A stretch of 64,000 bases of DNA, taken from contig NZ_WNDO01000005.1 in the NCBI RefSeq assembly GCF_009912395.1, positions 62,001 through 126,000 of the forward strand. Reading direction: 5' to 3'. Under the pieces are notes generated by a model. It saw only the letters and a program-made list of their open reading frames with translations, was not told the origin of the DNA and searched no databases. Source of the stretch: Luteibacter sp. (GTDB lineage: Bacteria > Pseudomonadota > Gammaproteobacteria > Xanthomonadales > Rhodanobacteraceae). Shown piece by piece: positions 25,471 through 33,154 of the stretch. A program made the position numbers and the translations under genes. Position 1 is the stretch's first letter. Each line of letters opens with the position of its first letter.

Positions 25471-25591
25471 AGCGCGTGGAGCGTCGTGATGCCAAATCAA
25501 CGAGGGGAGTAGGGATGTCCAGTCGTGCAACGAGAACGCCAAGGCGTGGCTGAAGAAACACGCCACGCCCTGAGTCCGCTGCCGATCCGGA

Positions 25592-26284
25592 TCACGCCGG
25601 GGCGTAGGCCACCCAGCCTCGGAACGTGAAGCCGGCATAGAACAGTTCGACACCCTCGAAGCCAGCCTCGACCAGCAGGCTGGCTTCTTCGTCGGGGGAC
25701 AGCAGCGGCAAGCGCGCACTGATGGCTGCCGCCGCGTTCTTGGCATCCGCCTCGGGGACACCCGAAGCGGCTGCGAATGCCGCGTAGCGCGACAACCAGC
25801 GTTGCTTCGCCGCTTCCTCGCGGGGCACGGTGTGATGGGCCACGACGAACGGCGCGCCGGGCTTCAGGCGTCGACGTACCTCTCGCAGGGTATGCAAGCG
25901 CTGCTCGGCGGTAAGGAAATGCAGGGTCAGCAGGCAGGTCGCACCGTCGAACGGTCCCACCGGTGCCGTGTCGATATAGCCTTCGACAAGTTCGACCCGT
26001 GAGCCGAGCGGTCCCAGGGTGTCGCCAGCGAGCTTCAGCATTTCAGCCGAGGGATCGACACCGACGAAGCGCCAGCCTTCATGGGCGTTCGCGAAGACCT
26101 TCAGTTCCAGGCCTCCGCCGGCACCCAGGACAAGCACATGGCCGTCCGCGGGAACCTTCTCCGCAAGAAGCAGGGTGGTCATCTGCTGGAGACCGAGGAA
26201 CCCGGGCACCTGTCGTACGGGGCCTTCGGCATAACGGGCGACGGCTTTGGGATCGGAGAAGGACAAAGGGGGGCACTCCGGCAC
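25592..26284 (-). CDS. Class I SAM-dependent methyltransferase
   Basis: This 230-residue soluble methyltransferase has motif I as 'VLVLGAGGGLELKVFA' (about residues 50-65), the ribose-binding acidic residue in 'GVDPSAEML', and a strand-4 motif 'DGATCLLTLHFL'. 'FTFRGWVAYAPA' is the C-terminal strand. This pattern is common in small-molecule methyltransferases. The only suitable start is GTG at 26284, with AAGGA about eight bases upstream on the minus strand. Substrate is unknown, and the neighbours do not point to one. Confidence 0.78.
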   Translation of the reverse strand: MPECPPLSFSDPKAVARYAEGPVRQVPGFLGLQQMTTLLLAEKVPADGHVLVLGAGGGLELKVFANAHEGWRFVGVDPSAEMLKLAGDTLGPLGSRVELVEGYIDTAPVGPFDGATCLLTLHFLTAEQRLHTLREVRRRLKPGAPFVVAHHTVPREEAAKQRWLSRYAAFAAASGVPEADAKNAAAAISARLPLLSPDEEASLLVEAGFEGVELFYAGFTFRGWVAYAPA

Positions 26285-26412
26285 GGGGAATCCTTCATGC
26301 TACCTCGATGCGGCTACGGCTTGTCCATGCGGCAGGTCTGGGATGGCCCGGACGCGCGCGTTACGGCTCCGGTCCCTAGCCGATACCGGGACGCTGAATG
26401 CGCATGGAAAGA

Positions 26413-26434
26413 CGGCCACCCCATAGGGATGGCC
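26413..26434 (-). terminator. Hairpin downstream of the YVTN propeller gene
   Basis: CGGCCACCCC and GGGATGGCCG pair with one G-T wobble around a short loop, 28 bases after the stop of the propeller gene. On the minus strand it is followed by TCTTTCC only, so it is a weak candidate; on the plus strand GCCCGTTTT follows. Confidence 0.4.
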
Positions 26435-26461
26435 GCCCGTTTTGCTACGACGATCAACGCA

Positions 26462-27427
26462 TCACTGCGGTTGGGTCGCCACCGCCGACGGACCCGCGCC
26501 GACGGGAACCGTGGCAATCACCTTGTTGGTGAGCGGGTTGATCACGGAAACGCTGTTCGAACCGCTGTTGGTGACATAGATGCGGGCGGTCTTTCGATCG
26601 ATCGCGATCGGACCCGGAGCGGAGCCGACGGCCACCGTGGCGAGCGAGGTGTTCTTGAACGGGTCGAGCACTGACACCGTATTGTCGCCACCGTTGGACA
26701 CGTATACCGGGAAGCCGATCGGGCTGGTGGTGACGGCATCGGCGCCGGTACCGGCGGTGAGCGTCTTCACCTTGCTGTCGAGCAGGTCGAGCACCGAGAT
26801 GGTGTTGTCGCCGCTGTTGACCACGTAGACGCGCAGGCCGAGCGGGCCGACGCCCACGTTTACCGGCGTGTTGCCGACCGGCAGCGTCGCAGTGACCTTG
26901 CGGCGCTTCGTATCGATCACGGAAACGGTATTGTCGCCGGCGTTGACCGTGTACACGATGCGACCCAGCGGGCTGGAAGCAATGCCGAACGGCGCGCTGC
27001 CGACCGGCACGGTGGCGGCGACGGTGCGTGACGCGGCATCGATCACGGAAACCGTGTTGTCGTTGGCGTTGGTCACGTACACCTCGGCGCTGTTGGTGCT
27101 GACCGAGACGCTGGTGGGGAAGGTGTCGACCGGCACCGACGCGACGACGGCGTTGGAGGCCGCGTCAATCACGGAGACGGTATTGTCGTTGGCGTTGGCG
27201 ACATACACGTTGGCGCCATTCGGGCTGACGGCGATGCCGCTCGGGCTCGTGCCGACGTGCACCGTAGCGGTCACCGCGTTGCTCGTGGTGTCGATCACGG
27301 AGACCGTGTTGTCGATCTGGTTCGCGACATAGGCATGGTTGTTGGACGCGGCGACCGCCGGCAGGGCGATGCCCGCCATCAGCACGGGCAGCGCGCAGCG
27401 CGCGAAGGTCATTTCCTTGGACTTCAT
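26462..27427 (-). CDS. Exported seven-bladed YVTN beta-propeller protein
   Basis: This is a 321-residue protein with a signal peptide (about residues 1-25, ending 'AVAAS') and seven repeats of about 42 residues. Each carries a variant of 'DNTVSVIDxxxxxVxATVPVGxxPxGI', so the protein should close into a single seven-bladed propeller. YVTN-family propellers are found on surfaces and in the periplasm, where they bind partners or metals; a catalytic role is not expected. A GAGG ribosome site precedes the ATG at 27427. It is transcribed alone, divergent from an exported hydrolase across 535 bases. Confidence 0.88.
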   Translation of the reverse strand: MKSKEMTFARCALPVLMAGIALPAVAASNNHAYVANQIDNTVSVIDTTSNAVTATVHVGTSPSGIAVSPNGANVYVANANDNTVSVIDAASNAVVASVPVDTFPTSVSVSTNSAEVYVTNANDNTVSVIDAASRTVAATVPVGSAPFGIASSPLGRIVYTVNAGDNTVSVIDTKRRKVTATLPVGNTPVNVGVGPLGLRVYVVNSGDNTISVLDLLDSKVKTLTAGTGADAVTTSPIGFPVYVSNGGDNTVSVLDPFKNTSLATVAVGSAPGPIAIDRKTARIYVTNSGSNSVSVINPLTNKVIATVPVGAGPSAVATQPQ

Positions 27428-27962
27428 GGGATACCTCGATCGGATTGTGAGCGTCATGAGTCGCTCGCCATGAACCTGTGTCCCAGCATTGGCATGCGAT
27501 TCGAATCGACGATGGTGTCGGTGATCCGGCGGCGTGGCTTCCCCAGCCATCCGGATAGCGTCGAACGCGGATCGTCCCCTTTTCACGCGCGTGCCTGAGC
27601 CTGACCCGCCACACAAGCGTGGCGGCCATGTCGAGCGTCGATACTTAACTGCCAGCGCATGGAGCGGCCGGATCGCGCCGGCCTCGTGCTGCGCCGCATA
27701 ACGCTATCGCCGGCGCGTTACCGGGAGTTTCTCGTGGCGTGACGCGCTTCGTTGCAGGTTCGTTGCATGCGTGGAACGAGCCGTCTATCCGCTATTGCCT
27801 GGCCTTTACGACCAAGGATCCAGCTCCCCGGGGTAACGGAAGGAGGTGTTACGGCGCCGCCGAAAACCATGGCGTTTGCCGATATCGATGACTTCCAGCA
27901 GGTGCGGTCCGGACGCGTCCTGCCTAGGCTTCAGTGTCCGAGCTGCGATCCAAGGAGGGTTC
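27428..27962. other. 535-bp divergent intergenic region
   Basis: No gene with coding character is seen here. Several short open frames are present, but they lack ribosome sites and have the composition of random high-GC sequence. I found no clear repeat or terminator; both flanking promoters must lie inside. Confidence 0.5.
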
Positions 27963-29138
27963 ATGAAGACCCTGGTGCGATGTGGCCTGATGGTACTGGC
28001 AGCATGTGTTGTCGTTCCGGTCGTCGCGCAGACGACCTCGTTCCGCTTTCTTGAGAAGCCGGGTCCCCACCCCGTAGGGCTGAAGGTGGTCGAGCAGTAC
28101 GATCGCTCCCGTTCGTTTCCCGTGGAGGGTGCCAAGGCATCGACGCCGTCCGCACGGCCCATCCAGACGCTGGTCTGGTATCCCTCCGACGACGGCGAAG
28201 GCCATCCGATGACCGTCGGCGACTACGCCAAATTGGCGGATACGGAAGTCCGCTTCGACGCACCGGATGAGCGCGGCAACAAATGGCGCGTGCAGCTGAA
28301 GTCCTCGTTCGACGAGCCCCTGCACGCGGTGCAGGATGCGCGTCCTGACAAACATCGGTACCCGGTAGTGATTTACGCACCCAGCGATTCGTCCATATCG
28401 TGGGAAAACGCCGATCTGTGCGAATACCTCGCCAGCCACGGCTACGTCGTAATCGCGAGCCCCTCCATGGGCGCATCCACCCGCGACATGACCGACGACC
28501 GAGCGGGCATCGACACGCAAGCCCGCGACATCGCCTTCCTGATCACCTATGCCGCAACACGCACCGACGTGGATATGACCCACGTCGCCGTGGCGAGCTG
28601 GAGCTGGGGCGGGATATCGAGCCTGTTCGCCGCCGCACGCGATCCGCGCATCAAGGCCCTGGTCGCGCTGGACGGAAGCATGCGCTACTTCCCCGGGCTG
28701 GTGAAGAAAGCGGGCGACGTGCATCCCGAGCGCATGACCATCCCGCTCATCTTCTTCACCGCCGAATACCCGAACTACCTTGAGGATATCGAGCGCTTCC
28801 AGGACGGTCCTGCGGAAAACCTCGTCGGCCCCAACGTTCTCAATGCCTGGACGCAGGGCGACCTCGTCACCGTGAACATGATCGGCATGTCGCATGGCGA
28901 GTTCAGCTCCATGTTCCGGCGAAGGAAAAGTCCCGAACGCTTCGCGGAAGACCAGGTCGCGGACTATGGTCCTGACGACGCGAACGACGGCTACGCCTGG
29001 GCCGCTCGGTACAGTCTTGCCTTCCTGGACGCTTACCTGAAGCGCGACGCTTCCGCCCTCGCGTTCCTCAAGGCAACACCCGCCGCAAACGGCGTGCCGA
29101 AGCACACGATGGCGATCACGCTTCGCCCGCATAAATAG
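27963..29138 (+). CDS. Exported alpha/beta hydrolase (dienelactone-hydrolase/PAF-acetylhydrolase-like)
   Basis: This is a 391-residue protein with a signal peptide (about residues 1-23, ending 'PVVAQ'). The hydrolase core includes 'TLVWYPSDDGEG' and 'PVVIYAPSDSSISWENADLCEYLASHGYVVIASPS'. The nucleophile elbow is 'ASWSWGG' with Ser214, where the first glycine of G-x-S-x-G is replaced by Ser. An AAGGAGGG ribosome site lies just upstream. It shares layout and several motifs with the exported hydrolase at 31184 ('LWYP' and 'EYLASHGY'), so the two look like paralogues. Substrate unknown; esterase or peptidase activity in the periplasm is the likely range. Confidence 0.8.
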   Translation: MKTLVRCGLMVLAACVVVPVVAQTTSFRFLEKPGPHPVGLKVVEQYDRSRSFPVEGAKASTPSARPIQTLVWYPSDDGEGHPMTVGDYAKLADTEVRFDAPDERGNKWRVQLKSSFDEPLHAVQDARPDKHRYPVVIYAPSDSSISWENADLCEYLASHGYVVIASPSMGASTRDMTDDRAGIDTQARDIAFLITYAATRTDVDMTHVAVASWSWGGISSLFAAARDPRIKALVALDGSMRYFPGLVKKAGDVHPERMTIPLIFFTAEYPNYLEDIERFQDGPAENLVGPNVLNAWTQGDLVTVNMIGMSHGEFSSMFRRRKSPERFAEDQVADYGPDDANDGYAWAARYSLAFLDAYLKRDASALAFLKATPAANGVPKHTMAITLRPHK

Positions 29139-29208
29139 GACGCACGGCCATACTGCGCGATGGCCTGTGGCATCCTTCCGGCCATCGATACCGGTAAGGA
29201 GCTACTGG

Positions 29209-29496
29209 GTGGACGACCAACCGAATGACAACCTGGCGGAACTTATCTACCTGCTAGGTGGCGCGGCCATGTACAACGACAAGGGATACATGTGGACCGG
29301 CGACACGCCGGAAAAGTCGGAAGCCCTCCGAGAAGGATGGCAGAAGCATATCGACGACTATCTCTCGCACATGGACTTATCGACGATACCTGCCGAACTA
29401 GAGGCCGCGCTTCGTGACGGTAGAGCTGCCCGGGATGGTGGTGGCACCTATTGTGATATGGCGAAGCAATGGAAACGGAATCTGGAACAGCGATGA
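29209..29496 (+). CDS. Small hypothetical protein (95 aa)
   Basis: This soluble, acidic protein of 95 residues is rich in tryptophan and tyrosine ('AAMYNDKGYMWTGDTPEKSEALREGWQKHIDDYL'). It starts at a GTG at 29209 with an AAGGAG site eight bases upstream; no ATG is available nearby. No family recognised. Together with the next small gene it resembles the short proteins found beside toxins as immunity genes, but no toxin is adjacent. Confidence 0.55.
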   Translation: MDDQPNDNLAELIYLLGGAAMYNDKGYMWTGDTPEKSEALREGWQKHIDDYLSHMDLSTIPAELEAALRDGRAARDGGGTYCDMAKQWKRNLEQR

Positions 29497-29536
29497 AGTG
29501 CCTGTCTGGAGATCCTGTCGAGTTTCGAGGTGCATC

Positions 29537-29767
29537 ATGACGTATGCAGACGGGAAATCGATACTCGCTGGTGACAAGGTGATGATCGCGGGTCGATATC
29601 ATGGTGTGGTGCTCGCCTCCATGGATGAGGCTAGCTACTTGCCGGGCGAGGAGGGCTGGGCCTATCTCGGCACCGGCGTCATGATCGATACGGATTTCGG
29701 CGGCCTCGTGCATTACCAAGACGACGCGCAGGAAGATATCAGGCTCGAGAGCCGCGCCGGAGAGTGA
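29537..29767 (+). CDS. Small hypothetical protein (76 aa)
   Basis: This acidic soluble protein of 76 residues reads 'MTYADGKSILAGDKVMIAGRYHGVVLAS' and 'GWAYLGTGVMIDTDFGGLVHY', which suggests an all-beta fold of the SH3/OB-like or immunity-protein type. The ATG at 29537 has a GAGGTG ribosome site. It begins 40 bases after the previous small gene. Function unknown. Confidence 0.62.
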   Translation: MTYADGKSILAGDKVMIAGRYHGVVLASMDEASYLPGEEGWAYLGTGVMIDTDFGGLVHYQDDAQEDIRLESRAGE

Positions 29768-29844
29768 AGGACTGAGCTGCCGGATCAGGTTACGCCATGC
29801 ATTGTCGATGTGGAAACGTCTCATGACGCGGGCGACGCCTACAG

Positions 29845-29862
29845 ACAACCTTCGGTTGTTTT
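29845..29862 (+). terminator. Small Rho-independent terminator after the two short genes
   Basis: ACAACC and GGTTGT pair around a TTC loop, followed by TTTT and G. The stem is short (six pairs) and only half GC, so termination may be partial. Confidence 0.55.
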
Positions 29863-29876
29863 GCTAGTTTGTGCTC

Positions 29877-30380
29877 GCTGACTGCGTCGTCGCTTTCTCT
29901 GTGTCGCAGTCAGCCTTCGCTCCAAGGCGGTGAGGGCGCATACCCCGAGGGATCACTACTCCCCCAGGGCACGCTAACCACCGAGTCATCCTTCACTGAA
30001 AAGGACCACCTAATGGCTAACGACCATTCTACGGTACTCACCCGCCCGTCGCTTCCCCGCGGTGGCCCACCCTCCGGTGCCCGGGCCGTTCCGGCCTATC
30101 CCGAACGCGGTTGACGAACGGCGGCCTCGGCCGCCCCCGTGAGTTTTCTCAAGCCGTAAGTACCCGGCGTGTTGCCGCGCGCCGGTTCACGGGGCTCTGA
30201 GTCCGCACTACTTCCGATATCAAGCCGCCCGGCGTCCGCTCACGGACACGCCGGAGCCCCTTGTCGTCCCGGAGCGATGCGTTTCAAAACGTCAACTTGG
30301 CGTTGCATTACCCGTGGCACGTCCATGCGCGCATGGCGTGCCACACCTGGGCGAGAGGTGCGGCACCTACGCAAGGAGCC
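29877..30380 (+). other. About 500-base multi-hairpin region, candidate structured leader or ncRNA
   Basis: No long gene is present. Stable stems are packed along it. They include GCTGACTGCG/CGCAGTCAGC (29877-29914), GGCGGCC/GGCCGCC (30120-30135) and CCGGCG/CGCCGG (30165-30185). GGGGCTC/GAGCCCC encloses an inner CGGCGTCCG/CGGACACGCCG hairpin (30191-30260). GTGGCACG..CATGCGC/GCGCATGG.GTGCCAC (30314-30345) and AGGTGC/GCACCT (30356-30368) complete the set. The last lies just before the AAGGAG of the next gene. A 33-codon ORF sits inside. It matches no RNA family I can name; tmRNA, RNase P and 6S signatures are absent. Confidence 0.45.
30013..30114 (+). CDS. Possible 33-codon leader peptide
   Basis: An ATG with an AAGGA site eight bases upstream opens a 33-codon frame, ending just before a GC-rich hairpin at 30120. 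The peptide is rich in Pro, Arg and Gly in its second half ('LPRGGPPSGARAVPAYPERG'), a composition seen in regulatory leader peptides whose translation stalls at proline codons. Its position inside a structured region supports a regulatory rather than an enzymatic role. This is weak evidence; it may be chance. Confidence 0.3.
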   Translation: MANDHSTVLTRPSLPRGGPPSGARAVPAYPERG

Positions 30381-30381
30381 C

Positions 30382-30666
30382 ATGATGAAGGACACTAACG
30401 AACGCTGGATTCTGGAGGACGACGACGCCTCTACCGACGCGCTACTCAACGAGGCGGGCGAATGGCTGGCCTATGCGCAAGGCACGGCTAGCCTTCTGGC
30501 CGAATGGATGCGCGATGACGAAGGCGAGGGAGATCACCGCGAACTGTCGCTGGCCCTGGGCGGTGTCGCCGCGATGATGGCCGTGGGCCGCATTTGCGTG
30601 CAGCGCGCGCATACGCAGGTGCTGTTCGATAGCCCGCAACGCGGAGACGTCTCGCATGAGGGTTGA
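30382..30666 (+). CDS. Small acidic hypothetical protein (94 aa)
   Basis: This is a soluble, acidic protein ('WILEDDDASTDALLN', 'EWMRDDEGEGDHRELSLALGGVAAMMAVGRICV') with an alanine-rich amphipathic helix in the middle. An AAGGAG site lies directly upstream of two tandem ATGs; either 30382 or 30385 may be used. Its end overlaps the next gene by 11 bases. No family recognised. It follows the structured region and may be controlled by it. Confidence 0.55.
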   Translation: MMKDTNERWILEDDDASTDALLNEAGEWLAYAQGTASLLAEWMRDDEGEGDHRELSLALGGVAAMMAVGRICVQRAHTQVLFDSPQRGDVSHEG

Positions 30667-30973
30667 ATACGGCATGGGCATCGAACTGATTCAGGCCACC
30701 ATCGCGATTGGTTTGATGGTGGTCAACGTGATGATCTTCGTCGATCAGAAGCACGGCATGAATGCGGCACGACGCGGTGCGAGAGGATTCGCGGTGGCGG
30801 CATTTGCAAGCGCCCTCGTCGCGCTGCTGGCGATGGATCACCTGATGATCCAGGTATGGATTCACCCGTCGGACGACACGACCTTCCTGCTGTTTCGCGG
30901 CGCGATGACCGGCATGGGCCTGGCGACATCCGGCGCAGTCGCGTTCTGGATCCTCTCCCGCTGGCATACCTAA
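30656..30973 (+). CDS. Small membrane protein (105 aa)
   Basis: Three hydrophobic segments are visible (about residues 10-28, 42-65 and 78-100). A basic loop after the first ('DQKHGMNAARRGARG') suggests the N-terminus faces the periplasm. It overlaps the previous gene by 11 bases. The size and three-helix layout recall holin-like or small accessory membrane proteins, without a specific match. A palindromic repeat starts three bases after its TAA. Confidence 0.58.
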   Translation: MRVEYGMGIELIQATIAIGLMVVNVMIFVDQKHGMNAARRGARGFAVAAFASALVALLAMDHLMIQVWIHPSDDTTFLLFRGAMTGMGLATSGAVAFWILSRWHT

Positions 30974-30975
30974 TC

Positions 30976-31055
30976 TGTAGGAGCGCGCTTGCGCGCGATC
31001 CGCGGCAGCGGGCCAGATTGCCGCTTCGCGGATCGCGCGCAAGCGCGCTCCTACA
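30976..31055. repeat. 80-bp long-form REP-like palindrome
   Basis: The outer arms are the same 22-base sequence as the 46-bp elements (TGTAGGAGCGCGCTTGCGCG...), but an extra centre is inserted: CCGCGG..CAGCGGGCCAGATTGCCGCTTCGCGG, itself partly self-complementary. A near-identical long form lies at 32816, one base different in the centre. Confidence 0.88.
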
Positions 31056-31183
31056 ATCAGGGTACGAAGGTCGGAGCCCTTCAAGCAGGCCATTGGTCCT
31101 ACCGACTTCCGGCACGTCCACGGGGGGCAGCGCCGTGAAAGACTTTCGCCGCCAGCAGGGTAACGATTCACGGGGAGAAGGTC

Positions 31184-32776
31184 ATGGGGATGATCTGCCG
31201 CGCTGCGTTAACGGTTTTTCTCGCGGGATTCACCTGTACTACGACGGTGGCCGGTAGTAGGCCGGCCAGCGTGCCGATCCTGTGGGGAACATTGACTCCC
31301 GGTCACGAGGTAATCGGCTTTCGCCGTATGTTTGTCGCCGACCGAAGCCGAACCTGGATTCAGACCCGTGCGCTGGACGGCACCTTCACGCCAGACCGGA
31401 ACGGCAGACCCATCCAGATCAACCTCTGGTACCCGGCGGTCCCGACAGCGTCGCCGCCTATGCACCTGGAAGACTATGTCGAGCAAAGCGCTCCGGAAGC
31501 CTTCTCCGCGTTGAATCATGAAATGCTGTTGCGCAATCGAGACAGCGTTGGCGAACCGTTTCCCCCCGAAGCTACAAGACAGCTCCGCGCCATGTCGATG
31601 GCCGGCCATCTCGATGCCAGGCCTGCGTCGGGGCGACGCCCTCTGGTGCTGCTGGCGGGCGGCCTGAGCGCAGATATCAACGTCAATGTCGTGCTCGCCG
31701 AATACCTCGCCAGCCACGGCTATGCCGTCGCCAGCGTATCCCTGCTGGGGCACGACGCCGAAGCGATGTCGCCCGCGCGGACTAATGCCAATACGGAAGC
31801 CGGAGTGCGGGACCTCGAGGTCGCCATCGCTACACTTTGCCAGGCCAAGGACGTCGATTGCGATCATATCGGTGTGGCAGGTCATAGCCTCGGCGCTGTG
31901 CAGGCCGCGCTGCTGGGGCAGCGTCATCGCAATGTCATGGCTGTGGTCGCGATGGATGGTACGTACGCATTCAAGGGCAACGAATCCGCGCTGACCGGTG
32001 CTGACGGATTCGACGCGAAGGCATCCCGATATGCCTTGCTCGACCTGCGTCGGCGACAAGGCATGCAATCGGCCGATCTAAATCTCGCGCCGATCAATGG
32101 AATGCGTCATGCCGATCGCACGTACGTGCAACTCAATGCGATGCACCATAGCGATTTCACCTCATTCTCCATGACGGCCGATGCGATGCACCTGCCTATC
32201 AAGGCCGAGTACAACGGCAGTGGCTGGAGCAGGGCGACGGCCAGGCAAGGCTATGAGCTATCGGCCCGGATCGTGTTGGCGTTCTTCGATGAGCATGTCA
32301 AGGCAGACCCTGTGGCCGCTGCACAACTGGCGAATCTTTTGACGTCCTCGACCGTGGCATCGTCTCGTCACGAGAGTCCTTTGCCGGTGCCTCCTGGCGC
32401 CTCGGACGTGGTGGCCATGGTGCAGCAAGGCAAGGCGACGACGATCAAGTCGATGTATCAGGTGGCTTGTGCGGACGAGGCGTTGGACCGGTGCATCGAT
32501 CAGGATGCATTCAATAGTCGGGCATACGATGAATTAAAAGCGAAGCGTCCCGAAATTGCCCTGGTGCTTTTCGATCTCGTCGCCTGGTCGCACCCCACAT
32601 CGGCCAACGCACAAGACAGCCTCGCGGATGGGTATCGCGCGCTGGGGCAGACGGATAAGGTGCGAGAGGCATCCGAGCGCGAGTTGGTATTGCTGAGAAC
32701 CGATTCGTCGTTGGATGAATCCTTGCGGCAGCAGTTGAAGGCGGCGGCGGAACAGAGGCTCAAGGATGCACAGTGA
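31184..32776 (+). CDS. Exported alpha/beta hydrolase with C-terminal helical extension
   Basis: This is a 530-residue protein with a signal peptide (about residues 1-24). The hydrolase core has 'INLWYPAVP', 'LVLLAGGLSADINVNVVLAEYLASHGYAVASVS' and the nucleophile elbow 'AGHSLGA' with Ser235; a candidate catalytic histidine is in 'AMHHSDFTS'. The last 120 residues form a helical, TPR-like part ('AWSHPTSANAQDSLADGYRALGQTDKVREASERELVLL'), a known accessory in this family. A GGAGAAGG ribosome site precedes the ATG. The lower GC usage in places (for example AATTAAAAGC near 32533) hints that it may be a more recent arrival. It is related to the hydrolase at 27963. Confidence 0.8.
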   Translation: MGMICRAALTVFLAGFTCTTTVAGSRPASVPILWGTLTPGHEVIGFRRMFVADRSRTWIQTRALDGTFTPDRNGRPIQINLWYPAVPTASPPMHLEDYVEQSAPEAFSALNHEMLLRNRDSVGEPFPPEATRQLRAMSMAGHLDARPASGRRPLVLLAGGLSADINVNVVLAEYLASHGYAVASVSLLGHDAEAMSPARTNANTEAGVRDLEVAIATLCQAKDVDCDHIGVAGHSLGAVQAALLGQRHRNVMAVVAMDGTYAFKGNESALTGADGFDAKASRYALLDLRRRQGMQSADLNLAPINGMRHADRTYVQLNAMHHSDFTSFSMTADAMHLPIKAEYNGSGWSRATARQGYELSARIVLAFFDEHVKADPVAAAQLANLLTSSTVASSRHESPLPVPPGASDVVAMVQQGKATTIKSMYQVACADEALDRCIDQDAFNSRAYDELKAKRPEIALVLFDLVAWSHPTSANAQDSLADGYRALGQTDKVREASERELVLLRTDSSLDESLRQQLKAAAEQRLKDAQ

Positions 32777-32815
32777 GCCGCCGACGAACGCGCATGGATC
32801 ACCGCTGATCACACG

Positions 32816-32893
32816 GTAGGAGCGCGCTTGCGCGCGATCCGCGGCAGCGGGCCAGATTGCCGTTTCGCGGATCGCGCGCAAGCGCGCTCCTAC
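32816..32893. repeat. 78-bp long-form REP-like palindrome, second copy
   Basis: It matches the element at 30976-31055 over almost its full length, with GTAGGAGCGCGCTTGCGCGC arms and the same GGCAGCGGGCCAGATTGCCG centre. The two long copies flank the exported hydrolase gene in the same orientation. Confidence 0.88.
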
Positions 32894-32965
32894 AGGTGTA
32901 CGGGGTCGCGAGCACCCATCGCCGATCGCATCGGCGATTCCCACAAGGTTGCCTTACCGTACGGA

Positions 32966-33085
32966 GAGCCGTCGGGCCGCCGCCGGGGCCCGAAGGGGCG
33001 CAGCCATAAAACACGGGCCGCGCAGCGGCCCTCCTTTCCCGAGGGACGGCGGAGCCGGCGCGCCCCGGCGGCGGTCCGACGGCTC
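32966..33085. repeat. 120-bp inverted repeat with 24-bp arms
   Basis: The arm at 32966-32989 (GAGCCGTCGGGCCGCCGCCG...) is the reverse complement of 33062-33085 except for one G/A difference. A 72-base centre contains a second small stem (GGGCCGC/GCGGCCC). It could be a non-autonomous element, a processed transcript structure or a REP cluster remnant. Confidence 0.65.
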
Positions 33086-33154
33086 CTCCCGCCACGCCCG
33101 AGCGCCGCGAGCGATGCCGCAGGCGAGCCACCCCAGACCAGCTAAAATAGGCAA

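Larger units (their letters stand above)
32777..33154. other. 378-bp intergenic region upstream of dusA
   Basis: This gap holds a long-form REP-like element (32816-32893) and a large inverted repeat (32966-33085), listed separately. Coding potential is absent apart from chance frames. The dusA promoter probably lies in the last 60 bases, which include the AT-richer CTAAAATAGGCAA before the ATG. Confidence 0.55.

Noticed and set aside
25471..25591. A possible gene remnant reading ...NENAKAWLKKHATP followed by stop
   Set aside because: Only about 20 codons long, preceded by a stop and without a recognisable parent gene; treated as intergenic sequence.
27428..27962. Riboswitch or small RNA in the gap between the propeller and hydrolase genes
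   Set aside because: I found no consistent set of stems or a conserved core; only isolated short inverted repeats.
30013..30114. tmRNA: the ORF starts ATG-GCT-AAC-GAC, which resembles the AND... tag
   Set aside because: The tRNA-like ends of tmRNA (GGGGCTGATTCTGGATTCGACGG and a TTCGAATCC..CCA end) are missing, so the resemblance is chance.
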